In this document: in pieces, positions 35,971 to 45,893 of the stretch
Position numbering within the stretch: the first letter of the stretch is position 1
Layout of the letters: every line of letters begins with the position of its first letter
Assembly: GCA_965242595.1 (NCBI GenBank)
Contig: OZ251464.1
Coordinates: 186,001-250,000, forward strand
DNA from: SP197 sp965242595
GTDB lineage: Bacteria; Pseudomonadota; Alphaproteobacteria; SP197
Reading direction: 5' to 3'
DNA length: 64,000 nucleotides
Translations under genes and position numbers: made by a program
Notes under the pieces: model-generated
What the model saw: the letters and a program-made list of their open reading frames with translations, nothing else
Told to the model about the DNA's origin: nothing
The model's database searches: none

Positions 35971-36996
35971 CTACGAGGCGCGCCCCTTCGCCAGCCGCTG
36001 CCGCTTCATCATCGCCGCTGTCGCCTCGGCGGTGCCGTCGTGGAAACTGCCGAACCACTTGTCCAGCGGCACGAACACCTGGCCGTAATTGCAGTTGTAA
36101 TAGCGGTGGTGAAGGGTGTGGAACATGTCGCCCATGCTGAACAGGTTGCGGCCCCTGACATTGAGGTCGCCATAGCCGATATGGGACCAGCTGGCGCCGA
36201 CGGACAGGAAAAAGCCGTGATAGAGCATGTGGATCGGGTGCGACCACACCACCAGATGCATCAGCATGGAGCTGAAATAGAGCACCAGCTCCACCGGATG
36301 CATGGAGATGCCGCTCCACGGCGCGACGGTGACGTTGTGGTGGTGCAGGCGGTGGAAACGGTAGAGCGCCTTGCTGTGAAGCCAGCGATGGACGAGATAG
36401 AAATGCACCGCCTCGAAGGCCCAGACGACGAAGAACATGGCGACGAACAGCAGGGGGCTGTCGGCCCAGGTCATATAGGGCGCGATGCCGTTCGCCCACG
36501 CCCACAGCGCCAGCACCTCGAAGGCGGTCCAGATGGCGACGCCGGGCACCAGGCTCCAGAACATGTTGTCCCAGACCTGGTTGCCGAACAGGAATTTGCG
36601 GTCGTTCCGGGCCAGCGGGCGGGCGTCGTAGCGGTGGGTGTCGCCCTGGCCGCCGAAGGTGTAGAACCACAGATGCAGCGCGCCGGTGATGGCGCCGTAG
36701 ATGGCCAGGTTGCGCGCCCATACCTGCAGCATCCAGCCGGCTTCGAAGCGGGCCATGGTCTCCAGCGGCGGCGTCAGCCACCACCAGGCCACGACCGCCA
36801 GCCCGACATAGATGCTGTGCTGCGAAAACAGCACCCCGCGCCCGAACAACCAGGAAAGCACCTCCAGCGGGCGCCATGGCCAGCGGCTGACCGGCGGCGG
36901 TTGCAGCGGCAGATCGGGGTGCCAGTGCCAGGGTTTGCGGGGATCCTCGGTCTGGCCCGGGGTCTGGCCGGGATGGGAGACGCCGGTCGCGGCCAT
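35971..36996 (-). CDS. Sterol desaturase/fatty acid hydroxylase family membrane protein
   Basis: A 341-residue di-iron membrane enzyme with five or more hydrophobic segments. Its histidine clusters follow the family order: HRWLH (HxxxH), HRLHHH (HxxHH), HPIHMLYH, and HTLHH near the C-terminus. Members hydroxylate or desaturate lipids using oxygen. AGGAGG precedes the ATG. It is divergent from tyrS across a 260-base gap. The exact lipid substrate is unknown. Confidence 0.88.
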   Translation of the reverse strand: MAATGVSHPGQTPGQTEDPRKPWHWHPDLPLQPPPVSRWPWRPLEVLSWLFGRGVLFSQHSIYVGLAVVAWWWLTPPLETMARFEAGWMLQVWARNLAIYGAITGALHLWFYTFGGQGDTHRYDARPLARNDRKFLFGNQVWDNMFWSLVPGVAIWTAFEVLALWAWANGIAPYMTWADSPLLFVAMFFVVWAFEAVHFYLVHRWLHSKALYRFHRLHHHNVTVAPWSGISMHPVELVLYFSSMLMHLVVWSHPIHMLYHGFFLSVGASWSHIGYGDLNVRGRNLFSMGDMFHTLHHRYYNCNYGQVFVPLDKWFGSFHDGTAEATAAMMKRQRLAKGRAS

Positions 36997-37256
36997 GTCG
37001 TCCTCCTGCGGGCGAATCGGCGCAGGCTAGGTTGCGGCGGCCGCCGCCGCAAGGGCTGCGGGCGCCTTTGCGCCGCGCGGCGCCCGTGCTAAAGCGGCCC
37101 TGCGCCGCCTGCCACGCTGCGCGAATCGGTGAGCCAGCGGCGCGCTTTCGTGCCGCACGATGTGAGAACGGCGCCGCGCCGCCGTGCGGTATAGGATGGG
37201 GCCGCCCCGGGCCGCAGCGTCGCGCCGCCCAGGGTGAAACCATAACCGGCGAGGCC

Positions 37257-38510
37257 ATGGCAGATCCGAAATCCGGCTTCCTGCGCGATATCGTCCAGCG
37301 CGGCTTCGTGCATCAATGCACGGATCTGGCGGGCCTGGACGAGGCCGCCGCCGCCGGCCCCGTCACCGCCTATATCGGCTTCGATTGCACGGCGCCCTCC
37401 CTGCATGTCGGCCACATGGTCTCGATCATGCTGCTGCGCCGCCTGCAACGGGCCGGCCACCGGCCCATCGTGCTGATGGGGGGCGGCACCACCCGCGTCG
37501 GCGATCCTTCAGGGCGCGACGCCAGCCGCCAGCTGCTGGACGATCACCGCATCGCCGCCAACATGGCCGCCATCCGCCGCAGCTTCCAGGGCTTCCTCGC
37601 CTTCGGCGACGGCCCCGGCCAGGCGCTGGCGGTGGATAACGACCTCTGGCTTTCCACCCTGGCCTATATCCCCTTTCTGCGCGATGTCGGGCGCCATTTT
37701 TCGGTCAACCGCATGCTTACCATGGATTCGGTGCGGCTGCGGCTGGAACGCGCCCAGCCGCTGAGCTTCCTGGAATTCAACTACATGGCGCTGCAAGCCT
37801 ACGATTTCGTGGAGCTCCACCGCCGCCACGGCTGCCTGCTGCAGATGGGCGGCTCCGACCAGTGGGGCAACATCGTCACCGGCGTCGAGCTCGGACGCCG
37901 CCTGGCGGGCGCCCGCCTGTTCGGCCTCACCACACCGCTGATCGCCACCGCTTCGGGGGCCAAGATGGGCAAAACCGCCGCCGGCGCCGTCTGGCTCGAT
38001 CCCGCCCTCACCTCGCCCTGGGATTACTGGCAGTTCTGGCGCAGCACCGCCGATGGCGATGTCGGGCGTTTCCTGCGCCTTTTCACCGATCTGCCGGCGG
38101 GTGAGATCGCGCGGCTGGAGGCGCTCCAGGGCAGCGAGATCAACCGGGCCAAGAAGGTGCTGGCGAACGAGGCCACCGCGCTCTGCCACGGGCGGGCGGC
38201 GGCCGAGGCGGCGGCCGAGACGGCCAGGCGCACCTTCGAGGAAGGCGGGGCCGGCGCGGGCCTGCCCAGCTTCCAGGTGCCGGCGGCGCGGCTGCGCCAG
38301 GGCCTGCCGCTTTACGAAGCCCTGTGCCTGGCGGGCCTCGCCGCTTCCAACAGCGATGCCCGCCGCCTGGTCCGGGGCGGCGGCGCGCGCGTCAACGGCA
38401 CCACCGAGCGCGACGCGTTCCGCAAGCTCTCCCCGGCCGATGCCGGCCCCGCCGGCGGCGTCAGGCTGTCGGCGGGCAGGAAGCGCCACGCGCTGCTGAA
38501 GCCCACCTGA
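37257..38510 (+). CDS. tyrS: Tyrosyl-tRNA synthetase
   Basis: TyrS charges tRNA-Tyr. The 417-residue class I enzyme has YIGFDCTAPSLHVGHM with HVGH as HIGH motif, the tyrosine-site MGGSDQWGNI, the KMSKS equivalent KMGKT, and a C-terminal S4 RNA-binding domain (about 345-410). The 260-base upstream gap (36997-37256) has no gene; TATAGG near 37191 is a possible -10. The start at 37257 is the family start. Confidence 0.97.
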   Translation: MADPKSGFLRDIVQRGFVHQCTDLAGLDEAAAAGPVTAYIGFDCTAPSLHVGHMVSIMLLRRLQRAGHRPIVLMGGGTTRVGDPSGRDASRQLLDDHRIAANMAAIRRSFQGFLAFGDGPGQALAVDNDLWLSTLAYIPFLRDVGRHFSVNRMLTMDSVRLRLERAQPLSFLEFNYMALQAYDFVELHRRHGCLLQMGGSDQWGNIVTGVELGRRLAGARLFGLTTPLIATASGAKMGKTAAGAVWLDPALTSPWDYWQFWRSTADGDVGRFLRLFTDLPAGEIARLEALQGSEINRAKKVLANEATALCHGRAAAEAAAETARRTFEEGGAGAGLPSFQVPAARLRQGLPLYEALCLAGLAASNSDARRLVRGGGARVNGTTERDAFRKLSPADAGPAGGVRLSAGRKRHALLKPT

Positions 38511-38519
38511 GCGCGGCCT

Positions 38520-41500
38520 TCAGCGCCCGTCCCTGTCTTCCGGCGCCCCCCCGTCGCCATCCGGGGCCTGGAAGATGCGGCGCAGAAAGCCGGGGGCCAG
38601 AATCGAAAGCGGGTGGACCGTCACCGCCGGGTCGTCCAGCGCGCCATGGGCCTGGAAGGCGAAGGCGAAAACGCCGCCGCCCTCCTCGCCGCCGGTGAGG
38701 ATCTCGCCCAGGATCGGGATTTCGCCGGGCAGCGCGTTCAGCAGATAGGCGGGAACCAGTGTGCCTTCCAGCTCCAGCCGCTCGCTGGCGAGATCGACCG
38801 TGCCGTTGAAGGTGATGCCGATCCCCGGCCCGAACATGCGCGCATCGTGAAAGGCGACCTCATCGCCCTGTTTGCGGAAGGGCAGCACCGCGCTCTGGAA
38901 GGCCAGGCCGCTGCCGGCCAGCGCATCGACGATCGCCGGCAGCGATATCAACGACAGCAGGCGGGCCAGCAGCGGCACCTCGTGGAGCACGAAATCGTCG
39001 ATGCGGACGGTGCCGGCCGTCACGCCCACGGGCGCGCCGTCTTCCAGCGTGGCGGCGATCTCCATGCTGCCGCCCTCCACGGTCTCGAACAGGCCGAAGG
39101 TGCGCAGCGCATCGCCGGCATCGTCGGCGCGGTAGTCCAGGCGGCGCTCGCCCGGCCCGGCGCGGCGGATGTGCGCCGTCATGGCGCTGCCGCCCTGGTT
39201 GCGGCCGCTGGCCGTCAGCGTCTGCCAGCGCCCGCCGTCCCAGCGGCCCTCCACGGCCAGCGCCTCGATGGCGGCCCCGGGCGCGGTCCACAGGCGGTCG
39301 AGCCGCCCTTCCACCAGCAGCGGCGGCAAGGCGCCACCGGCCGTGGCGAGGTCGTCGCCCATCAGCGAATCCAGGTCGGCCGCCCCGCCGGTGAGCGCGA
39401 TCGCCAGGGCGCCATCGGGGCGCGAACGCAGCGTGGCGGCGATCCGGTTGCGCCCGAAGGCCAGCCGCGCGATCTGGAAGTCCAGCGGGCGCCCGTCGTG
39501 CGCGCTCACCCTGCCGCCGCCTTCCAGCGTCACGCCGCCCGCCTCCAGCATCGCCGTCACCGTCAGCTCGTCGCCGCCGGAAGCGACCGCCTCCAGCTCC
39601 AGCCGCCCGGGCTCGCCCGCCCGTTTGGCAAGGCCGCCCAGGGGAAAGGACATCGCCACCGGCGCCAGATCGGCCGCCAGCCGCCAGGCCAGCTGGCCGT
39701 CCGCCGCCTGCCGGGCCTCGATGGCGACCTCGGCCGGCCCCGTCATCGCCACCGGGTCGGCAAAGCCCAGCCGGCGGCGGTCCCGGTCGTCCAGGCGACC
39801 TTCCAGCCACGCCTGGCGCGCCAGCGGCGCCCCGGCGGCCAGCAGATGGCGATAGCGCGCCCGGAAGGGAACGCCGTTCACGCGCACCACGCCTTCGGCG
39901 GCAACGCTGTCGCCATCCACCGTCACGCTGCCTTCGCCTCCCGCCAGGCGATAGCCGAACAAGGGCCTCTCCAGCCCCGCCCGCCGGGCGTCGATGGCCG
40001 CCAGATAGCGCACGGCGCCGGCTTCCAGGCCGTCGAGGCGCGGCAGGACCACCTCGACCCGGCCCTCGAAATCGCCCCGCACCGCCGCCGGCTCCAGCCC
40101 CAGCCGGGCCGACAACGCGAACGGTTCACGGTTGGCCACCGCCAGGGCAGCGGCCAGCGGTCCGGAAAGCCGGGCCTGGATTCGCATCGGCGCGTCGCTG
40201 GCCAGACGCTCCATGGCGATGGCGCCGCGGCCCAGGGCCAGGCCGGCAAGGCGCCCGCCCTCGGTGGCGATCCGCAGCCGGTCGTCGCGGATGCGAACGC
40301 GCCCGTCCACGCCCATCAGCGACGGCAGGGCGCCCAGGCCGGCGATGGCGCTGCCGGTGACATCGACATCGACCGCCAGCGCCGCCGTCGCCATGCGGTC
40401 TTCCAGCAGCGCGCCCGGCGTGGTGGCAAAGGCCAGGGTGGCGTCGTCGATGCGCCCGCCGGAAAGGTTGGCCATCAGCCAGCTGCGGGTATCGCCGGCC
40501 AGCGGCAGCGGCCAATAGCGGCCCAGATCGTCCACCGCCAGCCCGGCCACATCGAGGCGAAATTCCAGCCCGGCAGCGGGCGAAAAGCCGTCCAGCGCCA
40601 GACGCGCGGCGCTCGCTTCGCTCTCCAGGCCCAGCTCGTGAACTTGCAGCTCCAGGCCGGCGAAGCCCGCATGCAGCCGGCCTTCGGCCCGCACCGGCCC
40701 CAGGGCGAAGGGCGCCGCGAACACCTCGTCCAGATCGACGCGCCCGCCTGCGCTGGCGATTTCGAACGAACCCGCCAGCAGCTCCAGCCCGGCGTCGAAG
40801 CGCAGCTCGAAACGGGTATCGAAGGCGAGCTCGGCCCCGGCGAGAGGGGCCAGGTCCGGAATCAGGGCGGCCAGGCTTGCCGCCGTCAGGCCGTCCAGGC
40901 TGCCGTCCAGCCCGATCTCGCCGCCGCCATCGCCGCCATCGCCATCGTCGTCGCTGGCGGGGCGGCACGAGATGCGCAGCCCGGCGGCCAGCGTGCGCCC
41001 GGCCACCACCGGCGCCATGCGCCCGGCCAGCAGAGTGCCGTCGTCGCCCCGCCGCAGGGAGAATGTCGCCGGCAGCCGCCAGCTGCGGGCGGTGAGGCGG
41101 TCGTCGAGCTCCAGCACCGCGTCCTGGAACAGCACCTCGTCCAGGCGCTCGAAGGGCGCGGGCCAGCTTCGGGCGAGGCAGATCTCGACCGGATTCGCTG
41201 CCGCCCCGCCCGCCGCCACACCGTCCGCGCCCAGCCTGGCGGCCAGCGTCGGGCGGGTTGCCACGATGCCGAGTGGGCGCAGCTCGCCCCGCACCAGCGG
41301 CGGCAACGCCATCTCCACCGCGATGGCGGGCGCCGTCAGCAGGCGGCGGCCGCTGGCGTCGGCGACGGTGACGCCGGCAAGGCGCAGTTCGAACGTCTCC
41401 TGCCAATCGCCCCAGGCCAGCTCGGCGCCCTCCAGCCCCAGCCGCAGGCCCGGCATCCGCTGGTTGAAGGCGGCCTCGAAGCGCGGCGCCAGCAGGTCCA

Positions 41501-41609
41501 GGGCCAGCGGCCCCTGCGCCAGCCGCCAGGCCAGCAGGGCCAGCAGCACGGCCGCCACCCCGGCCAGCACGCCGGCGCCATGCAGCAGCAGGCGCAGCAG
41601 GCGGCGCAT
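38520..41609 (-). CDS. YhdP/AsmA-like envelope protein (DUF3971 region and AsmA-like C-terminal domain)
   Basis: A 1029-residue protein with one N-terminal membrane anchor (about 9-30) and a long repetitive beta-rich periplasmic part, typical of the AsmA/TamB/YhdP bridge proteins thought to carry phospholipids to the outer membrane. The C-terminal third has VRIDDFVLHEVPLLARLLSLISLP and the SERLELEGTLVPAYLLN motif of alphaproteobacterial YhdP relatives. A GTG at 41612 immediately precedes the ATG at 41609. It is divergent from glnE, a common arrangement. Confidence 0.82.
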   Translation of the reverse strand: MRRLLRLLLHGAGVLAGVAAVLLALLAWRLAQGPLALDLLAPRFEAAFNQRMPGLRLGLEGAELAWGDWQETFELRLAGVTVADASGRRLLTAPAIAVEMALPPLVRGELRPLGIVATRPTLAARLGADGVAAGGAAANPVEICLARSWPAPFERLDEVLFQDAVLELDDRLTARSWRLPATFSLRRGDDGTLLAGRMAPVVAGRTLAAGLRISCRPASDDDGDGGDGGGEIGLDGSLDGLTAASLAALIPDLAPLAGAELAFDTRFELRFDAGLELLAGSFEIASAGGRVDLDEVFAAPFALGPVRAEGRLHAGFAGLELQVHELGLESEASAARLALDGFSPAAGLEFRLDVAGLAVDDLGRYWPLPLAGDTRSWLMANLSGGRIDDATLAFATTPGALLEDRMATAALAVDVDVTGSAIAGLGALPSLMGVDGRVRIRDDRLRIATEGGRLAGLALGRGAIAMERLASDAPMRIQARLSGPLAAALAVANREPFALSARLGLEPAAVRGDFEGRVEVVLPRLDGLEAGAVRYLAAIDARRAGLERPLFGYRLAGGEGSVTVDGDSVAAEGVVRVNGVPFRARYRHLLAAGAPLARQAWLEGRLDDRDRRRLGFADPVAMTGPAEVAIEARQAADGQLAWRLAADLAPVAMSFPLGGLAKRAGEPGRLELEAVASGGDELTVTAMLEAGGVTLEGGGRVSAHDGRPLDFQIARLAFGRNRIAATLRSRPDGALAIALTGGAADLDSLMGDDLATAGGALPPLLVEGRLDRLWTAPGAAIEALAVEGRWDGGRWQTLTASGRNQGGSAMTAHIRRAGPGERRLDYRADDAGDALRTFGLFETVEGGSMEIAATLEDGAPVGVTAGTVRIDDFVLHEVPLLARLLSLISLPAIVDALAGSGLAFQSAVLPFRKQGDEVAFHDARMFGPGIGITFNGTVDLASERLELEGTLVPAYLLNALPGEIPILGEILTGGEEGGGVFAFAFQAHGALDDPAVTVHPLSILAPGFLRRIFQAPDGDGGAPEDRDGR

Positions 41610-41729
41610 CACACCCGCTCAGGCGCTGCGCAACGCTGCCCCCTGCCAGGGCGCCGCACCCGACGCGCCGGCAGCTTGACCGCAGCGGCCGGATTGCCCA
41701 CCGTGCGGACGAGACCGCCAAGCATCGCC

Positions 41730-44702
41730 ATGGCCTTTCCAACCCTTGCCCGCATCGCCACGCTGCCCCAGCCCTACGATGTGGAGCGCGCCGCCATTCG
41801 GCGCAAACGCTGGCTGGCAGCGACGGACGATGGCATATCGCATGAGTTGAGCGCCGATGCCACCGGCTCCGCGCTGCTGGATGCGGTGTTCGGCAACAGC
41901 GCCTTTCTGGCCCGCAGCCTGGTGCGCCATCCCGCCATCCTTGCGCGCTGGGCGGCGTGCGGGCCCCAGGCCTGCCTGGCCGCCGCCCGCGCCCGCCTGG
42001 ACGAGGAGGGCGACGAGCGCGCGCTGATGGCGGCGCTGCGCCGTGCCCGGGCAGAGACGGCCATCGCCACCGCGCTGTGCGATATCGCCGGCCTGTGGGG
42101 CTGGCGCGAGGTGACGGCCGCCCTGACCGGCTTTGCCGAGGAGGCCTGCCGCCGCGCCCTTGGCCACGCGCTGGCCACCGCCGCAAAGGCCGGCAAGCTG
42201 GCCGGGGCGGCGGGCGACGATCTCCAGGCACGATGCGGCTTCATCGTGCTGGGGCTGGGCAAGCTGGGGGGCGGCGAGCTCAACTATTCCAGCGACATCG
42301 ATCTGATCGTGCTGTGGGACGGCGAGCGTTTCCCCTGTGCCGGCGGCGAGGGGGCGCAGCGGCTGGCGGTGCGCCTGACGCGCCATGTCGTGCGCCTGCT
42401 GGAAGAGCGCACCGGCGACGGCCATGTGCTGCGCACCGATCTGCGCTTGCGCCCGGACCCCGGCGCCATGCCGCTGGCCCCCTCGGTGGACGCGGCCGAA
42501 CTCTATTACGAAAGCCTGGGCCAGAACTGGGAGCGCGCGGCCCTGATCAAGGCGCGCCCGGTGGCCGGCGACCTGGCGGCGGGCGAGGCGTTTCTGAAGC
42601 GGCTGGGCCCCTTCGTCTGGCGCCGCCATCTGGATTTTGCCGCCATCTGGGACATCCATTCCATCAAGCGCCAGATCCACGCGCTGAAGGGGGGCGGCGC
42701 GGTGGCCGTCGCCCGCCACGACGTCAAGCTGGGCCGCGGCGGCATCCGCGAGATCGAGTTCTTCGCCCAGACCCAGCAGCTGATCTTCGGCGGGCGCGAG
42801 CCGGCCCTGCGGCGGCGTTCCACCTGCGAGGCGCTGGATGCGCTGGCCGCCGCGCGGCGCATCGATGCCGCCACCGCCGCCGGGCTGAAGGAGGCCTATG
42901 GCGAGCTGCGGCGGGTGGAGCACCGCCTGCAGATGATCGACGATGCCCAGACCCATGCCCTGCCCGCCAGCGCCGCCGGCCTGGACCATGTCGCGACCTT
43001 CCTGGGCTATGCCGACCGGGGCGCCTTCGAAAGCCGCATGACCTGCCTGCTGCGCCGCGTGGAAGGGCATTATGCCGACCTGTTCGAAGGCGCGCCGGCG
43101 CTTTCCGACGGCGGCGGCGAGGGCGGCGGCAACCTGGTGTTCACCGGCAACGACGACGACCCCGACACGCTGCAAACCCTGGCGCGCATGGGCTTTGCCG
43201 ATGGCGCGGCCATCGCCGAGGCGGTGCGCGGCTGGCATCACGGCCGCGTGCGCGCCATGCGCAGCGCCCGCGCGCGGGAGCTTTTGACCGAGCTCATGCC
43301 CCGTCTGCTGGCCGCCTTCGCCGCCACCTGCAACCCCGACGGGGCGGCGATGCGCTTCAACGAGATGCTGGCGCGCCTGCCGGCCGGCGTGCAGTTCTTC
43401 TCGCTGTTGCAGAACGACCGCGCCGCGCTGGAGCTGGTGGCCGAGATCATGGGCAACGCGCCCGGCCTGGCCGAATATCTGGCCCACGCCCCAACCCTGC
43501 TGGACCACGTCTTCAGCCACGATTTCTTCGCCGTGCTGCCGCCCGCCGCGGCGCTGGAGGCCAGCCTTGCCGCTCAGCTGGCGGGGGCGGACCACGACGA
43601 AGAGGTGCTGGACCGGGCGCGGCGCTGGATGCATGAGCGCGAGTTTCAGCTGGGCGTGCAGCTGCTGCGCGGCCTGGTGGATCCCGACCGCGCAGCCCGC
43701 ATCCTGACCGATCTCACCGATGCCGTGCTGCGTTTGCTGGTGCCGCGCGTCGAAGAGGCCTTCGCGCGCCGCCATGGGCGCGTGGCCGGCGGCGCCGTGG
43801 CGGTGCTGGCCTTCGGCAAATATGGCTCGGCCGAGCTCAATTTCGGTTCCGACCTCGATCTCGTGTTCGTCTATGACCATGCCGACGGCGCCGAGGCCTC
43901 CGACGGCGCCCGTCCGCTGGCGCCGGGCCAGTATTTCATCCGCCTCGCGCAGCGCCTGCTGACCGCGCTGACCTCCATGACCAATGCCGGGCGCCTGTTC
44001 GAGATCGACACGCGGCTGCGCCCCGCGGGCCATGCCGGGCCGCTGGCCTGCGATGTCGCCGCCTTCGTCCGCTATGAGGAGCGCGAGGCCTGGCTGTGGG
44101 AGCATCTGGCGCTGACGCGCGCGCGGGCGGCGCTGGCGCCCGAGGCGCTGGCGGCGCGGCTGGAGGCGGCCATCGCGGGCGTGCTGACCGCCCCGCGCCC
44201 GCGGGCGGCGCTGGCCGCCACGGTGGCCGATATGCGCCGGCGCATCGCCGACGAACACCCGCCCAGCGGCCGTTTCGAGGTGAAATACGCCCGCGGCGGG
44301 CTGATCGAGCTCGACTTCATCGCCCAGTATTTGCAGCTTCTCCACGCGCCCCGCCACCCGCAGGTGCTGGCGCGCCGGGCCGAAGACGCCTTCCACCGGC
44401 TGGCCGCCGCCGGCCTGATCGATGACGGCCTGGCCGGCGAGCTGGCGGCGGCGGGGCGCCTGATGAAGGATGTGCAGACCGCCGCCAGGCTGACCACGGC
44501 CCGTTCGGGCGGGGCGGATGCGCTGGCCCCGGCGCTGCGCGACCTGTTCGCCCGCCTGGCCGGCATGGACGATTTCGAGGCCCTGCTCGCCCGCCTGGAG
44601 CAGGCGCAGGCCCGGGTGGCTGCCGCCTTCGAAGCCATCGTGGTGGCCGCCAGCGCGGAGCACGGGCAAGATGCGGAATCGCAGAGCGAGGAGATGCCAT
44701 GA
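41730..44702 (+). CDS. glnE: Bifunctional glutamine synthetase adenylyltransferase/adenylyl-removing enzyme
   Basis: GlnE adds and removes AMP on glutamine synthetase in response to PII. The 990-residue protein has two nucleotidyltransferase domains. The N-terminal (removing) domain carries GKLGGGELNYSSDIDL at about 173-189, and the C-terminal (adding) domain GKYGSAELNFGSDLDL at about 692-708, both with the GSxxDxD metal-binding pattern. Length matches the family. The ATG at 41730 lies in the divergent gap with the YhdP-like gene; bcp follows with a four-base overlap. Confidence 0.97.
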   Translation: MAFPTLARIATLPQPYDVERAAIRRKRWLAATDDGISHELSADATGSALLDAVFGNSAFLARSLVRHPAILARWAACGPQACLAAARARLDEEGDERALMAALRRARAETAIATALCDIAGLWGWREVTAALTGFAEEACRRALGHALATAAKAGKLAGAAGDDLQARCGFIVLGLGKLGGGELNYSSDIDLIVLWDGERFPCAGGEGAQRLAVRLTRHVVRLLEERTGDGHVLRTDLRLRPDPGAMPLAPSVDAAELYYESLGQNWERAALIKARPVAGDLAAGEAFLKRLGPFVWRRHLDFAAIWDIHSIKRQIHALKGGGAVAVARHDVKLGRGGIREIEFFAQTQQLIFGGREPALRRRSTCEALDALAAARRIDAATAAGLKEAYGELRRVEHRLQMIDDAQTHALPASAAGLDHVATFLGYADRGAFESRMTCLLRRVEGHYADLFEGAPALSDGGGEGGGNLVFTGNDDDPDTLQTLARMGFADGAAIAEAVRGWHHGRVRAMRSARARELLTELMPRLLAAFAATCNPDGAAMRFNEMLARLPAGVQFFSLLQNDRAALELVAEIMGNAPGLAEYLAHAPTLLDHVFSHDFFAVLPPAAALEASLAAQLAGADHDEEVLDRARRWMHEREFQLGVQLLRGLVDPDRAARILTDLTDAVLRLLVPRVEEAFARRHGRVAGGAVAVLAFGKYGSAELNFGSDLDLVFVYDHADGAEASDGARPLAPGQYFIRLAQRLLTALTSMTNAGRLFEIDTRLRPAGHAGPLACDVAAFVRYEEREAWLWEHLALTRARAALAPEALAARLEAAIAGVLTAPRPRAALAATVADMRRRIADEHPPSGRFEVKYARGGLIELDFIAQYLQLLHAPRHPQVLARRAEDAFHRLAAAGLIDDGLAGELAAAGRLMKDVQTAARLTTARSGGADALAPALRDLFARLAGMDDFEALLARLEQAQARVAAAFEAIVVAASAEHGQDAESQSEEMP

Positions 44703-45175
44703 GCGGACCCGAAGCGGGCGCCAGCGCCCCCGATTTCGAGGCACCGGCCGCCGGCGGCGCCACGCTGCGGCTGTCGTCGCTGCGCCCGCGCCAAGTCGTG
44801 CTCTATTTCTACCCCAGGGACGACACGCCGGGCTGCACCAGGGAAGCCTGCGGCTTTCGCGATGCCATGGCGCGCTTTGCCGCCTGTGGCACGGAGGTGG
44901 TGGGCGTCTCGAAGGACAGCGTGCGCCGCCACGACAGCTTCCGGGCGAAGCACGGCCTTCCCTTTCCGCTGCTGTGCGACGGCGACGGGGCGATCTGCGC
45001 GGCCTATGGCGTCTGGGTGGAAAAGACGAACTATGGGCGCCGCTACATGGGCATCGAGCGCGCCACCTTTCTGATCGACGGCGCCGGCACCTTGCGCCGC
45101 GTCTGGCGCAAGGTGCGCGTTGGCGGCCATGTCGAAGAGGTTCTGGCCGCCGCCGAAGCCCTGGCCCGGGGCTGA
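44699..45175 (+). CDS. bcp: Thioredoxin-dependent thiol peroxidase (Bcp/PrxQ)
   Basis: A 158-residue PrxQ-type peroxiredoxin that reduces hydroperoxides. The active site YPRDDTPGCTREACGF holds the peroxidatic C46 and a resolving C51 five residues later, typical of alpha-helical resolving-Cys PrxQ. It overlaps the glnE stop by four bases. Confidence 0.95.
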   Translation: MSGPEAGASAPDFEAPAAGGATLRLSSLRPRQVVLYFYPRDDTPGCTREACGFRDAMARFAACGTEVVGVSKDSVRRHDSFRAKHGLPFPLLCDGDGAICAAYGVWVEKTNYGRRYMGIERATFLIDGAGTLRRVWRKVRVGGHVEEVLAAAEALARG

Positions 45176-45187
45176 GCGCGGGCCACT

Positions 45188-45862
45188 CTAGGCGCCGTTG
45201 CGGCGCTCCGTGACGGGGGCGCGCCGGGCGATGCGGTAGGCGCAGCGTCGGTCGCCGTCCAGCAGATGCTCGCTGCGCTCCACCTCCACATCCTCGCCCA
45301 GGGCGGCGCGGAACGCCTCCAGCTCGGCCTGGCAGAGGCTGCCGCAGGCCCTGGCGGCGGCGGCGATGGGGCAGTGGCTTTCGATCAGCAGCCAGACGCC
45401 GTCGCCGGCCTTTTCCCCCACGTTTTCCCATGTGGCCATATAGCCTTCGGCGCTGCGCTGTTCGGCCAGCGCCGCCAGCCGTTTTTCGATGCTGCGCCGG
45501 CCCTCGGTCCGCTCCCGATAGAGGGCCGCCTGTTCGCGTCCACGCGCGGCGACCAGCTTGCCCAGGCCCTTGGCGCCGAACACCTGGCGGACGCCTTTGA
45601 GCAGGAACAGCGTCAGCTCGCCATGGCCGTCGGGGAAGCGTTCCTCGCCGCTGGCCGTCAGCGACCAGTGCCGGGCCGGGCGGCCCACGCCCGATCTGAG
45701 GTCGCGATGGGCGACTAGCCCGGCGGCGGCCAGGCGGGCGAGATGCTGGCGCATGCCGGTGGCGGTGATGGCGATCTCGGCCGCCAGGGCGCGGGTGGTG
45801 AGCGGCCCGCGAGTCTTGAGCAGGTAGAGGATGCGTTCCTGCGAGGCGTGGCGGGCTGGCAT
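45188..45862 (-). CDS. Winged-helix transcriptional regulator, SufR/DeoR-like with Fe-S cysteines
   Basis: A 224-residue regulator. Residues 6-65 form a winged helix (RILYLLKTRGPLTTRALAAE), and the C-terminal part carries cysteines C164, C173, C177 and C207 in ESHCPIAAAARACGSLC and RRCAYRI. SufR proteins bind an iron-sulfur cluster through similar cysteines and repress suf genes. No suf genes are present here, so its targets are unknown and it could be a related redox or iron sensor. It converges on bcp with a 12-base gap. Confidence 0.75.
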   Translation of the reverse strand: MPARHASQERILYLLKTRGPLTTRALAAEIAITATGMRQHLARLAAAGLVAHRDLRSGVGRPARHWSLTASGEERFPDGHGELTLFLLKGVRQVFGAKGLGKLVAARGREQAALYRERTEGRRSIEKRLAALAEQRSAEGYMATWENVGEKAGDGVWLLIESHCPIAAAARACGSLCQAELEAFRAALGEDVEVERSEHLLDGDRRCAYRIARRAPVTERRNGA

Positions 45863-45893
45863 GGCCCGATGGTGGCCGCTGCGCCCTGCCGGA

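Noticed and set aside
38613..41729. Upstream open extension of the glnE frame by more than 1000 codons.
   Set aside because: It covers the divergent YhdP-like gene in antisense; GlnE similarity begins at 41730.
41619..45431. A 1270-codon open frame on the minus strand across glnE and bcp.
   Set aside because: It is antisense to two clear genes with conserved catalytic motifs; its predicted protein is Ala/Gly/Arg/His-rich with no domain. Long antisense frames are expected at this GC content.
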